Assembly: GCA_017525605.1 (NCBI GenBank)
Contig: JAFXSM010000038.1
Coordinates: 28,958-92,957, forward strand
Reading direction: 5' to 3'
Origin: Treponema sp.
GTDB lineage: Bacteria > Spirochaetota > Spirochaetia > Treponematales > Treponemataceae
Length of the DNA stretch: 64,000 nucleotides
Shown one piece after another: positions 7,301 through 16,144 of this stretch (position 1 is its first letter; each line of letters begins with the position of its first letter). The notes beneath the pieces were generated by a model, which was not told where the DNA came from, made no database searches, and saw nothing but the letters and a program-made list of their open reading frames with translations. A program made the translations under genes and the position numbers.

Positions 7301-9070
7301 ATGAAAAGAAAACACTTATTGCTCTGTGCGGCTCTTATTGTTTCTGCAAGCTTTGCAAAAGCCGATGAAACGAATGCCGGGAACGCAGGAAAAAAATCCA
7401 GCATCTCATTTTTCTCCGACGACGTTCCACGCTACAAGGGGTTCGCATTCGGCGTGTTCGGGACGAACCAGTACGGACTTGGCGGCTGGGGCGACTTTGC
7501 CCCTGTGATGGCGGGCGGCGGAATCAGCGCGGAGTACACGCTGCCTCCGTTTTTGCACAAGAACCTTGACCTGGGCTTCTCGCTCCATGCGGACTACGCC
7601 CACATCTTCCCGAACAAGGACAGCACCTTAAAGCGCGACGACGACATAGGCGCGTCGTTCTCATTGTGGATGCGCATTCCGTTCACGCTCGGAAACGCTC
7701 GCTTCGCTTTGCAGCCGGAAGTTGGCTACGGCATGGTTTTCCACAACGCAGAAGGACAGAACGGCTCCGATGCCGACGGCTGGTACTACGACCAAGTTCT
7801 TTCCGTCGCTCCGGCTCTCCGCTGGATTCCGCAGAAACTCGACACGCTCGAATTCGACATCGCGCCTTTGTACACGTTCGCGCCGGAAAAATACAGTCAT
7901 ACTTTGAACCAGCTGGGATTCCGTCTGGGCGTCGTCTGGCACATCGACAGTTTTATCCAAGCGAAGGCGGAAGCGAAGGAAAGGGAACGCCAGGCGAAAA
8001 TCGCGGAGGAGCAGCGGCTTGAGCGTGAGCGTCAGGAAGAGGAGGCTCGAAAGCAGCGCGAGGAAGAAGAGCGCAAGAAGGCTGAAATCGAGCGGCTCAG
8101 GAAGGAAGCCGAGCAGGCCGCCGCTGACGAAGCTGAACGGCTCCGCATAGAAGAAGAAATCCGAAGGGCGGAGGAAGAGGCGCGGCTTGCAGAAGAAGCG
8201 CGCAAGGCCGCCGAAGAGGAAGCCGCGAGAATCGCCGAGGAAGAGCGGCGTAAGGCGGAGGAAGAAGCCGCCCGAATCGCAGCCGAGGAAGCTCGTAGGG
8301 CGGAAATCGCAGCATGGCCGAACCCGCTTGCCGCCATCGTTGCGCAAAAAGCGGAGAACTTTACCCCGGACGGAGACGGCGTGAACGACACCGTGATTCT
8401 CACTCCGTCTATTCAGTATGTGGAAGAGACGCCTGAGAACTGGATTATCAAAATCACAGACCCGCAGGGCAACGACTTCAGGACGTTCAAAGGAAACGGC
8501 GCGCTGCCTGAGAGCCTTGAATGGGACGGAAAGAGCGACAAGGGCGAGACCGTCGTCTCGAAGAACACCTACACGGCTCATCTTACGGTCGTTCCGAGCA
8601 GGACGGACAGGCTCCGAACGAAAGCGCAGGAAGTGAAGGCCGAAACACCGGTTGAGACAGGACTTCTGCTTGAAGTAATCGTTCCTGAGCAGGAATGGAA
8701 AATCGTCGTCCAGGGATTCACCTTTGACCCGGATGCGGCGACGTTCAACAAGCTCACGCCGGAGCAGCTTCAGAAGAACCGCGAGATTCTCGATGAAGTG
8801 ACCAAGCAGATTTTTGACCATCCGGGCGCGAACGTGGTCGTTGAAGGCTACGCAAACAACGTTTTCGGCACGAAGCGCGAGGAAAACGAGGAGCTGGTTC
8901 TGCTTTCGCAGAAGCGCGCGGAGACTATTGTTGAGGAACTTGTGAACCGCGGAATCGAGCGCGAGACGCTCACAGCCAAAGGCATGGGAAGCCAGAACCC
9001 GATTGCGGGAAGACGCGACCGCGCGAACTGGTGGAAGAACCGCCGCGTCGAATTCAGGATTAAGAAATAG
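7301..9070 (+). CDS. OmpA-family outer-membrane protein with coiled-coil and FlgD-like domain
   Basis: A 589-residue protein with signal peptide (MKRKHLLLCAALIVSASFAKA). Residues about 40-220 are rich in alternating aromatic/polar strands and look like an outer-membrane barrel. Residues about 222-330 are an E/A/R/K-rich coiled coil. FTPDGDGVNDTV begins an FlgD-like Ig fold (about 350-440). The last 110 residues form an OmpA peptidoglycan-binding domain (VEGYAN, KRAETIVEELVNRG, NRRVEFRI). It probably links outer membrane and peptidoglycan. It is preceded by a leader hairpin and followed after 11 bp by a lipoprotein gene, so they form one operon. Confidence 0.85.
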   Translation: MKRKHLLLCAALIVSASFAKADETNAGNAGKKSSISFFSDDVPRYKGFAFGVFGTNQYGLGGWGDFAPVMAGGGISAEYTLPPFLHKNLDLGFSLHADYAHIFPNKDSTLKRDDDIGASFSLWMRIPFTLGNARFALQPEVGYGMVFHNAEGQNGSDADGWYYDQVLSVAPALRWIPQKLDTLEFDIAPLYTFAPEKYSHTLNQLGFRLGVVWHIDSFIQAKAEAKERERQAKIAEEQRLERERQEEEARKQREEEERKKAEIERLRKEAEQAAADEAERLRIEEEIRRAEEEARLAEEARKAAEEEAARIAEEERRKAEEEAARIAAEEARRAEIAAWPNPLAAIVAQKAENFTPDGDGVNDTVILTPSIQYVEETPENWIIKITDPQGNDFRTFKGNGALPESLEWDGKSDKGETVVSKNTYTAHLTVVPSRTDRLRTKAQEVKAETPVETGLLLEVIVPEQEWKIVVQGFTFDPDAATFNKLTPEQLQKNREILDEVTKQIFDHPGANVVVEGYANNVFGTKREENEELVLLSQKRAETIVEELVNRGIERETLTAKGMGSQNPIAGRRDRANWWKNRRVEFRIKK

Positions 9071-9081
9071 GGGGTGCTGAC

Positions 9082-11151
9082 ATGAACATGAAACGGATTT
9101 TTCTATACATAATGGTGGTTTTGGCTGCGGCACTTTTTTCGTGCAGCCAGCTTTACGAGGATTTGCTCGTGAAGGAGGATGAGAAGCATTCGCTTTCCGT
9201 GACAAGCGCGGAGATTTCGGACTCTGAGGGAACGAAGACGCTCACTGTTACGACGGCGGACGGAGTGACGACATCTTCCGTGGTGAGCGTTGACGGAACT
9301 GAATGCTCTATAACCGGCACCGTGACCGAAAACGCAGACGGAACAAAGACAATCAGCTACGACGTTTCTTCCGTTGTGACGGCGGAGACGCTTGGAGGCA
9401 CCGTTTCCGTGACGATTCGGGCGGAAGGATTCAAGGACACCGAGACGACTGCGGACTACACGCCGGCTGTCGTTCTCACCGTTCCCGAAGACAAAGACGT
9501 GTTCAACAGCGAGGCTTCATCCGAGGAGGAACCGACCGCCACTACGAACTACCGCGATTCGATTACCGTAACAAAAACATACACCGCAAGCGACACTACT
9601 GCGCTTTCTTCTTGGGCGGACGTGCAGTCGTTCATGGCGGACAGCGCGAACAACGGAAAGACAATTTCCGTGACGTTCACCGCAACTGCCGACAAGGACA
9701 GCTCGAAGACTGCGACGGCTTCTGTGACCTACACCGTAAAGAAAGACGCAACAATCGACAGCGTTGAAGTTACTTCAAGCGCAAACGGTGAATTCGTCGT
9801 GGGCGCGACACTCACCGCAACGACCTACTATCTCGATGAAGACAACGGCAACGCAAAGACCGAATACACAGGCCACGGAGTTTCGTACCAGTGGTACATC
9901 GCGGACGACTCAAGCGGAACGGGCGAGAGCGCGATTGCAGGCGCGACCAAAAACGCATACACGGTCGAGTCAAGCGTGAACGGCTCTTCTCCGTGCGGAA
10001 AGTACATTTATGTGAAAGCGACACAGGCTTCGACAAGCACGACAAAAACTTCCGAAATGAAGGCGATTAAGAAGAGCGTGACCTACGTTACGGACATAAA
10101 ATCAGGAACTTCCGAGACCGTCACATACGATAGTTCATACGCTTCCCTCAAGAGCGACGCGGCAAAGACCAACCGCACATTCGTGGGCTGGTACCGCGAA
10201 TCGAACTATTCGGGCGATAAAGTTACCGACAGCGACATCGCAGGCTTTGCCGACAGCGAGACGCTTTTTGCGCGCTGGGGCGGAGCGGCTCTGGACATCA
10301 GCGTTCCTGTGGGAGACGGAGCTGGAAAGATGTTCAAGAGCGCGTACCTGCACATTCCGGGAGTCGCAATCGCGGACTTTGACGACGACGGATTCGACAT
10401 CTTGAGCGGAGAGAGCGCGGTCATCAACAACCACGCGTCAATCGACTTGAGCGGAAAGAAGTTCGTGGACGGCACGGAAACCGCGCTCGCGGGCTACACG
10501 GCAGGCACGAGCGGAAACATGACGCTCCGGGTGCAGATGGGCGCGGTGGACGCTTCGAGCGGAACGAACCTTGCTTCAACAAAGCTCATCATCACGCTTG
10601 TGGACACGGACGGGGGCTGGTACCTCACCTACATCGACGGCGCGAACTTTACGGCAAGCGCGACAGCCCACATCGCCACAGGCTCGGCACTCACCGCGTT
10701 CTCACACAGCACGACGGCGACAATCAACGGACAGAGCTACACAATCGCAACCCACAACGCGGGCGGCTACAGCCCAGAGGACGTGGGAACGTATCATCTG
10801 TGGTCAGAGAGTGCGCCTAGCTTCGCCGAATCAGGCTTTACGCTCCCGACTCTCGCCGACATCGAGAACTTCGTTCAGGACAGCGCGACGGTGGCGGCAA
10901 CATCGAGCCAAATCACAGGCTTGCACGGCTATACGATTGGCGGCGTGTTCTTCCCAGCAGGCGGCTACAGAGCAAGCACCACGGCAGACAGCACGAGCGA
11001 CAACTACAACTGCGAGCTGGATTATTGGTCTGGAACTGCTTCAACAACAAACATGACAGACTTTGCATACAGCCTGACAGGCGGAAGCGATGCATTGACG
11101 ACAGGCGTATGGAAGAAGGACCAATACTTCACCGTAAGATTAATTCAGTAA
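9082..11151 (+). CDS. Surface lipoprotein with InlB-type repeat and FISUMP-like C-terminus
   Basis: The N-terminus ends in a lipobox (ALFSC), so the mature 670-residue protein is lipid-anchored. Residues about 35-310 hold two or three Ser/Thr-rich Ig-like segments. Residues about 340-400 match a Listeria-Bacteroides (InlB B) repeat: TFVGWYRESNYSG ... ETLFARWGG. The C-terminal 100 residues, with GVFFPAGGYR, YWSGTAS, AYSL and a final FTVRLIQ, resemble the C-type-lectin/formylglycine-enzyme-like ending of fibrobacter-type major paralogous (FISUMP) domains. A binding or adhesion role is inferred. An RBS (gggggtg) lies between the OmpA-type stop and this ATG. The binding partner is unknown. Confidence 0.7.
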   Translation: MNMKRIFLYIMVVLAAALFSCSQLYEDLLVKEDEKHSLSVTSAEISDSEGTKTLTVTTADGVTTSSVVSVDGTECSITGTVTENADGTKTISYDVSSVVTAETLGGTVSVTIRAEGFKDTETTADYTPAVVLTVPEDKDVFNSEASSEEEPTATTNYRDSITVTKTYTASDTTALSSWADVQSFMADSANNGKTISVTFTATADKDSSKTATASVTYTVKKDATIDSVEVTSSANGEFVVGATLTATTYYLDEDNGNAKTEYTGHGVSYQWYIADDSSGTGESAIAGATKNAYTVESSVNGSSPCGKYIYVKATQASTSTTKTSEMKAIKKSVTYVTDIKSGTSETVTYDSSYASLKSDAAKTNRTFVGWYRESNYSGDKVTDSDIAGFADSETLFARWGGAALDISVPVGDGAGKMFKSAYLHIPGVAIADFDDDGFDILSGESAVINNHASIDLSGKKFVDGTETALAGYTAGTSGNMTLRVQMGAVDASSGTNLASTKLIITLVDTDGGWYLTYIDGANFTASATAHIATGSALTAFSHSTTATINGQSYTIATHNAGGYSPEDVGTYHLWSESAPSFAESGFTLPTLADIENFVQDSATVAATSSQITGLHGYTIGGVFFPAGGYRASTTADSTSDNYNCELDYWSGTASTTNMTDFAYSLTGGSDALTTGVWKKDQYFTVRLIQ

Positions 11152-11195
11152 GTTGTTAAAAATCACAGTCTGCAATTTATAATTAATATCGTAGG

Positions 11196-11245
11196 GACTT
11201 ACAAAAATAAGTCATGGCAGCAACCGTGCGGCAAAAAAAGCCGCA
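11196..11245 (+). promoter_or_regulatory. Two small leader hairpins before the 1094-residue protein
   Basis: GACTTA/TAAGTC with a 6-base loop (11196-11213) and TGCGGC/GCCGCA with a loop of seven A (11227-11245). The second ends directly before the RBS aaggag at 11246-11250. They may set mRNA stability or translation. Confidence 0.5.
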
Positions 11246-11259
11246 AAGGAGACGTTTCA

Positions 11260-14200
11260 ATGAGCCTTTATTTTGAATGTCGGGCTAAAACGGATGAGAA
11301 AACGGTAAGGAGCGGAAATCTTATTTCTGTCAAAAAAGGCGGAAATCCAAAGCTTTCCGAAACGTTTCCATTTCCATTTGTTGAACGCTCTGACGCAAGA
11401 ATCTACAAAAAAGAAAGTTTCGTGAATTTGGAAAAGGTTCAGACTTTTGAAGAATATTTGATAATGGAACAAGATTCCAAGAATCCGCCTGTAAAAAGCG
11501 ACGAAATGACCGATGAAGTCTTTGAAGAAATCGTCAAAAAATCAGATGACGAAGCCGTCAACGCTTTGTGGAACAGGTTGCAGAACAGCGAAGAAGTCAA
11601 AACGTTCTCCAAAGAAGTTGAGCTTCCAAAGGACGACAGCGAATGGAATTACGAGGCTGTTTATAAAAACACCTATGTTTCCTGCGCGATTCTCTATGAA
11701 GATTTCATCATAATCTTTGAGGACGCTTTAATCGATTCGGAACTCGTTGATTTTGAAAAGAGCGAGCCTGAAAAACTCCGAAACCTCAAGGGCAAAAAGC
11801 CTTCCTACAAAAAACGCTCCATGCGTTTTGAAATTGCGGGCGGGCAGCAACTTGTGCCGTTCAAGAGAATTGATTCTGACGGCAAAGAAAAAGACTGCTA
11901 CGGCTACATCACAATCAATGATTTTGCAGGTTCGGCGACCAGAGAAGATTCGGGCGACCTCAAAAAATGCAATGAAATCTGGCTCACCAAAAACGGCGAT
12001 TTGGATATCAGATGCGGCAACCTTAAGAGCGACTCCGTAAAGCAGTGGATTGTAAAGACCGTTTCCGACAGGGACGAACTGAGCGAGGAAGACAAAGAGA
12101 ATATCGCAGGCAAATATCATTTTGCCTTTACTTGCTCCATTACGGTGAACATCAAAAACTGTACCCTCTTTGGAGACCCAGAAAAAACAGAAAAAGTCTT
12201 TATTGATGAAGTTCTCATCACCCACAGCTCTAAATTCTGGGTGGATAGATGGATAGTTACGGGAGCGACCGGCAATGAAAAATGGCGCTGGAACGATTAC
12301 GACGAGCTTTGGGAAGGTCCGATGATTAATGTTTGCGGCGTACAGCTTTCTCTGGCATTTCAGCACTACAACAGCAGTGAATACGGCATGATGCTCGTTG
12401 ATGCGCGCGAACTTGTTCCGTTCTACAACATGCAGATAAAAACGGCAAGCGGCGGCTTCACAGGCACCGATTCAGACATAACAGTCGTACTTCATGGTGA
12501 ATACGGAGACTATGGACCTGTTCGGCTGAACGGCTATGTGACTCATTCCAACGCGTTCGAGGAAGGAATGTGCGACGGCATCACAATCGGCACAAAGCTG
12601 AAAGACCGTTACAGGCGCGTGGGAAGAATCTACCAGATAGATTTGAAAAGCAACATGAAATGGGCGGCGCCTGGCTGGAAGCCTGAATTCATAGACGTTT
12701 CCCAGATGATGTTCAAATACGGTTTCGAGAACTGCCTTTCTTCTGCCTGGGAAGCAGAACCTGTTGCGAGCGAGCGAAGCGCGGAAGACTATGTTTCAAG
12801 ATTCTTTCTGGGGGAATGGATAGATTCCAAAAAAACATACGGCTACACCGTAGAGCCAAAAGCGTGGTCAAAACTCCATGCGTTCCTGTTCGTCGCGGAC
12901 GAGGAAGTTTCCTACGACAAGGAAGACATTGAAAAGCCTAACTGCCATGTAATTCCGAGAGGAATGAAGACAATGATTAACCTCAACTGCGGCAGGGACT
13001 TTGTCATCAAGCCCGACAACATAAAGGAATTCGGAAGGTCGTTTTCAAGAAAGATTACACCGGAAGAAATCGGAAAGGACGTGAGGATTGCCGACAACGA
13101 CACGATAAAGCTTCTATCTTCCACCCGCGATTACACGACCGCACGGAAAATCTTTGAATCGCTCGAAAAGCCTGAAAGAGTGAACAAGGATTATATTTAC
13201 TACATGTCCGTTGCCGCGGAAGGAGACAGCCTGCGAGAAGTTGCGGAAAAATTTGGCTATGCAGGGCATAGGGGAGAGGGCAGCATAGATTTGTCTTATG
13301 ATTTTGCGGAAAAGGCTGGTTTGCCGACTTTCGGCGAGACCGCTTTCAGGACATACAGGACGACAATCACAAAGCAGCATCTTTACGGTGCGCTTCTTTG
13401 CAACGATATTGTCGCAATGGTTGATTTGGGAGTCGGCAAAGGAATCAAGGTTGAGCTTCTGAAAAACGAGGAGTTTGTGGAAATCAACGGAAGCCGCACC
13501 AATTATCCGAATGCCGTCAAGAACTACAACACCGACCTTTACAAGAACGCCACAAACGACAGCGTTTTTGTGAACCTTGACGGAAAACCGCTTCCGAAAG
13601 ACATCTATGCAAGGGCTAACAGCTATCCGACAATCTGCCCGAACTGGGAGTTCTACATAGACGCTATTACAGAAAAAGAAAGAAGCCTCCTGAACAAGGA
13701 CAAAGTTCTCAGGGCGAACTTGCAGTTCAACATGCTGGAGCGGGAAAGTCTTGTCCAGATAAAAAGGAAGTTCCTGAAGTGCGACCCGAACTACAAGGAG
13801 TCCGAAACTCCAGGAAGACCGCCTGCAGAGGAGCTTCCAGAAAGCGTGGAGGAACTCCAAAGGCAGATTGTGGAGCTGAACAATATTAACGCGGGACTTC
13901 TGGAAGACAACGCGCGGCTTTTGAACGACGTCAACAGGCTGACAGCCGAACTCAAGAACTGCGGGGATTCCAAAACGGAGCTTGAAAATCAGATTGCAGC
14001 CCTAGAAAACGACAATCTTGCGTTGATAAACGAAAATGCAGCTCTTACGCAGCAGAACAAAACTCTGCAACAGGAGTTCGACAAATTCAAGGAAAGCCAC
14101 GAGAACTGTGAAAACACAATCTCCGCCCTCACTGCGACCGTGAACGACTTGCAATCACAGCTCGATTCTTGTCCTTCCGACCTCAAAAAAGCGACAGAGC

Positions 14201-14544
14201 AGATAAATGCTTTGACCGCACAAATTGAAGATTTGCAGAAGCAGCTTGATAATTCTTCAGGAGGGATACCGGAACCAACATCTAAAAAAGAAGCAAAAAA
14301 GCTCATCGCACAACTCGAAGCAGAGATAAAAGCTCTGAAAGAGAAGTGGAAAATCAAAGATTCACAAGGTGTTGATAGTCGTTTGCGACTTCGCCGTACA
14401 GAATTGGTCGAAGATCTTCGTCGTCTTGAATCAAAGACAAGTGGCGGCAACACAGCGACAGAAAAAGAAAAGGCGGAGATAGCAAAAATTCGTTCTGAAA
14501 TCCGTTCGATTGACAGAGAGTTAAAAGAACGCGAGGAAGACTAA
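11260..14544 (+). CDS. Large protein with PLAT-like, LysM-like and coiled-coil regions
   Basis: I do not recognise this 1094-residue protein as a whole. Residues 1-110 are charged; about 110-380 form an unrecognised beta-rich region (WIVTGATGNEKWRWND). Residues about 390-490 resemble a PLAT/LH2 beta-sandwich: KTASGGFTGTDSDITVVLHG, then FEEGMCDGITIG and WAAPGWKPEFIDV. Residues about 647-735 contain AAEGDSLREVAEKFGY, a LysM-like motif, in a longer segment. Residues 860-1000 and 1015-1094 are long coiled coils. There is no signal peptide or lipobox, although the neighbours are exported. A good RBS (aaggag) supports the start. It could be an intracellular scaffold or be exported by a non-Sec route. 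Confidence 0.6.
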   Translation: MSLYFECRAKTDEKTVRSGNLISVKKGGNPKLSETFPFPFVERSDARIYKKESFVNLEKVQTFEEYLIMEQDSKNPPVKSDEMTDEVFEEIVKKSDDEAVNALWNRLQNSEEVKTFSKEVELPKDDSEWNYEAVYKNTYVSCAILYEDFIIIFEDALIDSELVDFEKSEPEKLRNLKGKKPSYKKRSMRFEIAGGQQLVPFKRIDSDGKEKDCYGYITINDFAGSATREDSGDLKKCNEIWLTKNGDLDIRCGNLKSDSVKQWIVKTVSDRDELSEEDKENIAGKYHFAFTCSITVNIKNCTLFGDPEKTEKVFIDEVLITHSSKFWVDRWIVTGATGNEKWRWNDYDELWEGPMINVCGVQLSLAFQHYNSSEYGMMLVDARELVPFYNMQIKTASGGFTGTDSDITVVLHGEYGDYGPVRLNGYVTHSNAFEEGMCDGITIGTKLKDRYRRVGRIYQIDLKSNMKWAAPGWKPEFIDVSQMMFKYGFENCLSSAWEAEPVASERSAEDYVSRFFLGEWIDSKKTYGYTVEPKAWSKLHAFLFVADEEVSYDKEDIEKPNCHVIPRGMKTMINLNCGRDFVIKPDNIKEFGRSFSRKITPEEIGKDVRIADNDTIKLLSSTRDYTTARKIFESLEKPERVNKDYIYYMSVAAEGDSLREVAEKFGYAGHRGEGSIDLSYDFAEKAGLPTFGETAFRTYRTTITKQHLYGALLCNDIVAMVDLGVGKGIKVELLKNEEFVEINGSRTNYPNAVKNYNTDLYKNATNDSVFVNLDGKPLPKDIYARANSYPTICPNWEFYIDAITEKERSLLNKDKVLRANLQFNMLERESLVQIKRKFLKCDPNYKESETPGRPPAEELPESVEELQRQIVELNNINAGLLEDNARLLNDVNRLTAELKNCGDSKTELENQIAALENDNLALINENAALTQQNKTLQQEFDKFKESHENCENTISALTATVNDLQSQLDSCPSDLKKATEQINALTAQIEDLQKQLDNSSGGIPEPTSKKEAKKLIAQLEAEIKALKEKWKIKDSQGVDSRLRLRRTELVEDLRRLESKTSGGNTATEKEKAEIAKIRSEIRSIDRELKEREED

Positions 14545-14549
14545 AAAAC

Positions 14550-14592
14550 AAAGCGGTGAAGTTCGCTTGAAAAAACAACTTTGCCGCTTTTA
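14550..14592 (+). terminator. Terminator-like hairpin between the PLAT-like and beta-helix genes
   Basis: AAAGCGGTGAAGTT pairs with AACTTTGCCGCTTT over 14 bp (two G-T pairs) around a 13-base loop, followed by TTTTA overlap. It starts just after the stop codon and ends a few bases before the RBS of the next gene, so it serves as 3' end of one gene and leader of the next. Confidence 0.55.
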
Positions 14593-14607
14593 CATGGAGG
14601 ATATGAA

Positions 14608-15696
14608 ATGAGATTTTTTGGAAAAAACTGCTTTGTATTCATTGTTTTTCTGCTTTGCAAGAGCCTGTCTCTTTTTGCAGCAGAATACAATTACGCTGGT
14701 GATATAACTTTAAATGAAGACACACCAGTAGATACATTCAAGCCAACTTTTGAAGATGGTGATGTTATAACATTTGATGGTTCTGTCAATATAACTGCGG
14801 ATGATAGTTGGGATAAGCCTCTTATACGTATTGCCGATGATGATATTAATATCGTAATTCAGGGAACGAATAATGCTACATTGACGCTTGAGAACAGCGA
14901 TGAGGGGATATTCAACCTCATGTGCATCGAAGATTGGGAAAATGTTACTATAACCATAAAAGATATAACGATAAAGTCTGGTGACAAGAAAAAAAGTTGT
15001 CCTGTAGTTACTCTAATAGGTGAAACAACGAATTGCACAGTGATTTTTGACTCAGTGCAATTTGATAATTGGAAGGGAAATGTATTCCAAGCAGATGAAG
15101 ACTCTGTAGATTGTAAGATTTATTGCAAGAACTGTGTGTTTAATTGTACTAAAACAGCTCTTCTTGCAAACGCAAAAGACGACACCATAGTTGCCGAAAA
15201 CTGCACATTCAACAATTGCAATATTGCTGCCCGAATAGGGGCTGAATCTTTGGGAACTGAAACAATTTCACTCGTAAACTGTACAATCAACAGCGGCTCA
15301 AGAACCGACAAAGATATTGTGTTTAAAGAAACTGGTACAATCAACCTTGCCGGCACAACCGCAGGCACTGTTGAGCTTTGCGAGGACGCTGTTTTCACCG
15401 TGCTAAAAAGCGGCGACACATACCAACGGCTGAAAGACGACTATACCACAGAAACCGTAACGGTCGGCACAGATTGGACAGGCACCGCAGAAGTTTCGTT
15501 TGCATCTGGAGCGGAGCCGACAACATCAAAACCTGTTGTGAACATTACTACAACTGGCAGCGGAAACAAACTTCCTACGAGCAGCATTCCATACTTTGAA
15601 AAGCAGGTTTTTCTTAAAGATAAGACTGGAAAATATGCGATTCGGAAAAACAAAGACGGAACATTGCAGGCTGCTGTCCACAGCACAAGCTGGTAA
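14608..15696 (+). CDS. Secreted protein, probably a right-handed beta-helix
   Basis: The start is taken at ATG 14608, with RBS ggagg seven bases upstream, rather than the TTG at 14581 inside the leader hairpin. The 362-residue protein has a signal peptide (up to LFAA). Regular short repeats such as CVFNCTKTALLANAK and CTFNNCNIAARIG, with Asn/Cys ladders, suggest a parallel beta-helix like pectin-active or adhesin proteins, but no catalytic motif is visible. Codon use changes from A/T-rich in the first half to G/C-richer after about 15170, as if the gene were a mosaic. Its last 14 codons (KDGTLQAAVHSTSW) recur in a broken copy at 16610-16654. Confidence 0.65.
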   Translation: MRFFGKNCFVFIVFLLCKSLSLFAAEYNYAGDITLNEDTPVDTFKPTFEDGDVITFDGSVNITADDSWDKPLIRIADDDINIVIQGTNNATLTLENSDEGIFNLMCIEDWENVTITIKDITIKSGDKKKSCPVVTLIGETTNCTVIFDSVQFDNWKGNVFQADEDSVDCKIYCKNCVFNCTKTALLANAKDDTIVAENCTFNNCNIAARIGAESLGTETISLVNCTINSGSRTDKDIVFKETGTINLAGTTAGTVELCEDAVFTVLKSGDTYQRLKDDYTTETVTVGTDWTGTAEVSFASGAEPTTSKPVVNITTTGSGNKLPTSSIPYFEKQVFLKDKTGKYAIRKNKDGTLQAAVHSTSW

Positions 15697-15701
15697 CCAA
15701 C
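15652..15701 (+). repeat. Repeat copy 1: 3' end of the beta-helix gene
   Basis: Aligned without gaps to 16613-16662 (offset 961). The last 24 bases are 23/24 identical; the preceding part is conserved mainly at protein level (KDGTLQAAVHSTSW against KSDGTIQIVTHSTS). Confidence 0.75.
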
Positions 15702-15708
15702 ATTTTCT

Positions 15709-15730
15709 CGGCTCTACATAATCAGAGCCG
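15709..15730 (+). promoter_or_regulatory. Leader hairpin of the truncated secreted-protein gene
   Basis: A perfect 7-bp stem CGGCTCT/AGAGCCG with an 8-base loop. The RBS aaaggagg follows 13 bp later and ends shortly before the ATG at 15760. Confidence 0.45.
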
Positions 15731-15759
15731 GGTACATTACGCAAAAGGAGGATTTTTCT

Positions 15760-15846
15760 ATGAGAACATTGAAGAAAATCATGTCTGTCATCGCCCTCAT
15801 GCTCACGATTGCCGGGAGTGTGTGGGGAGATGGAAACACAAAATAG
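15760..15846 (+). pseudogene. 5' fragment of a secreted-protein gene (signal peptide only)
   Basis: A strong RBS (aaaggagg) and ATG open a 28-codon frame that is just a signal peptide: MRTLKKIMSVIALMLTIAGS, then VWGDGNTK and a stop. No mature protein follows; 26 bp later the higBA-like module begins on the other strand, and a matching 3' fragment lies beyond it at 16610. I read it as the head of a gene whose middle was lost or replaced. Alternatively it is a genuine small exported peptide. Confidence 0.65.
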
Positions 15847-15871
15847 CGTGTTCTCCAATTGCTGATTCAGT

Positions 15872-16144
15872 TTAAGGGTGAACCTTTTCCAGTTTAATCT
15901 GATAACCAAGAGTTTTGAGAACAGAGGTAAATGTGGAAAGGTTCACTTTCTGAGAATCCTTTGAGCGGAGCTTTTGAATTACAGTTGGAGAAACATCGGC
16001 ACGTCTGGCAAGCTCGCGCACAGAAATATGCTGAGCTTCCATTTGCTCGAGCATGAATTCTGAAAGAAGAAAATCACCATATTCCTTGTCGTAAAGTTCT
16101 TTTTGCTCCGGGTGTTCTGCAAAGAATTTTTCAAATGTTGTCAT
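15872..16144 (-). CDS. higA: XRE-family antitoxin (HigA-like)
   Basis: The start is taken at ATG 16144 (MTTFEKFF), because an RBS (gaggag) lies about 8 bases before it; a longer frame to 16195 would overlap the toxin. The 90-residue protein ends in a Cro/C1-type helix-turn-helix (ISVRELARRADVSPTVIQKL) followed by a short tail. It is the second gene of the pair, and its ATG overlaps the toxin stop by 4 bp. It is expected to neutralise the toxin and repress the promoter at 16537-16558. Antitoxin-second order is typical of higBA and unlike the vapBC pair in this window. Confidence 0.85.
   Translation of the reverse strand: MTTFEKFFAEHPEQKELYDKEYGDFLLSEFMLEQMEAQHISVRELARRADVSPTVIQKLRSKDSQKVNLSTFTSVLKTLGYQIKLEKVHP

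Noticed and set aside
7661..9205. 514-codon open frame on the reverse strand opposite the OmpA-type gene
   Set aside because: It is a shadow of the coiled-coil and OmpA coding sequence; Arg/Leu/Phe-rich, no RBS and no domain.
9082..11151. Diversity-generating retroelement target
   Set aside because: The C-terminal fold is suggestive, but there is no reverse transcriptase and no repeated template in the window.
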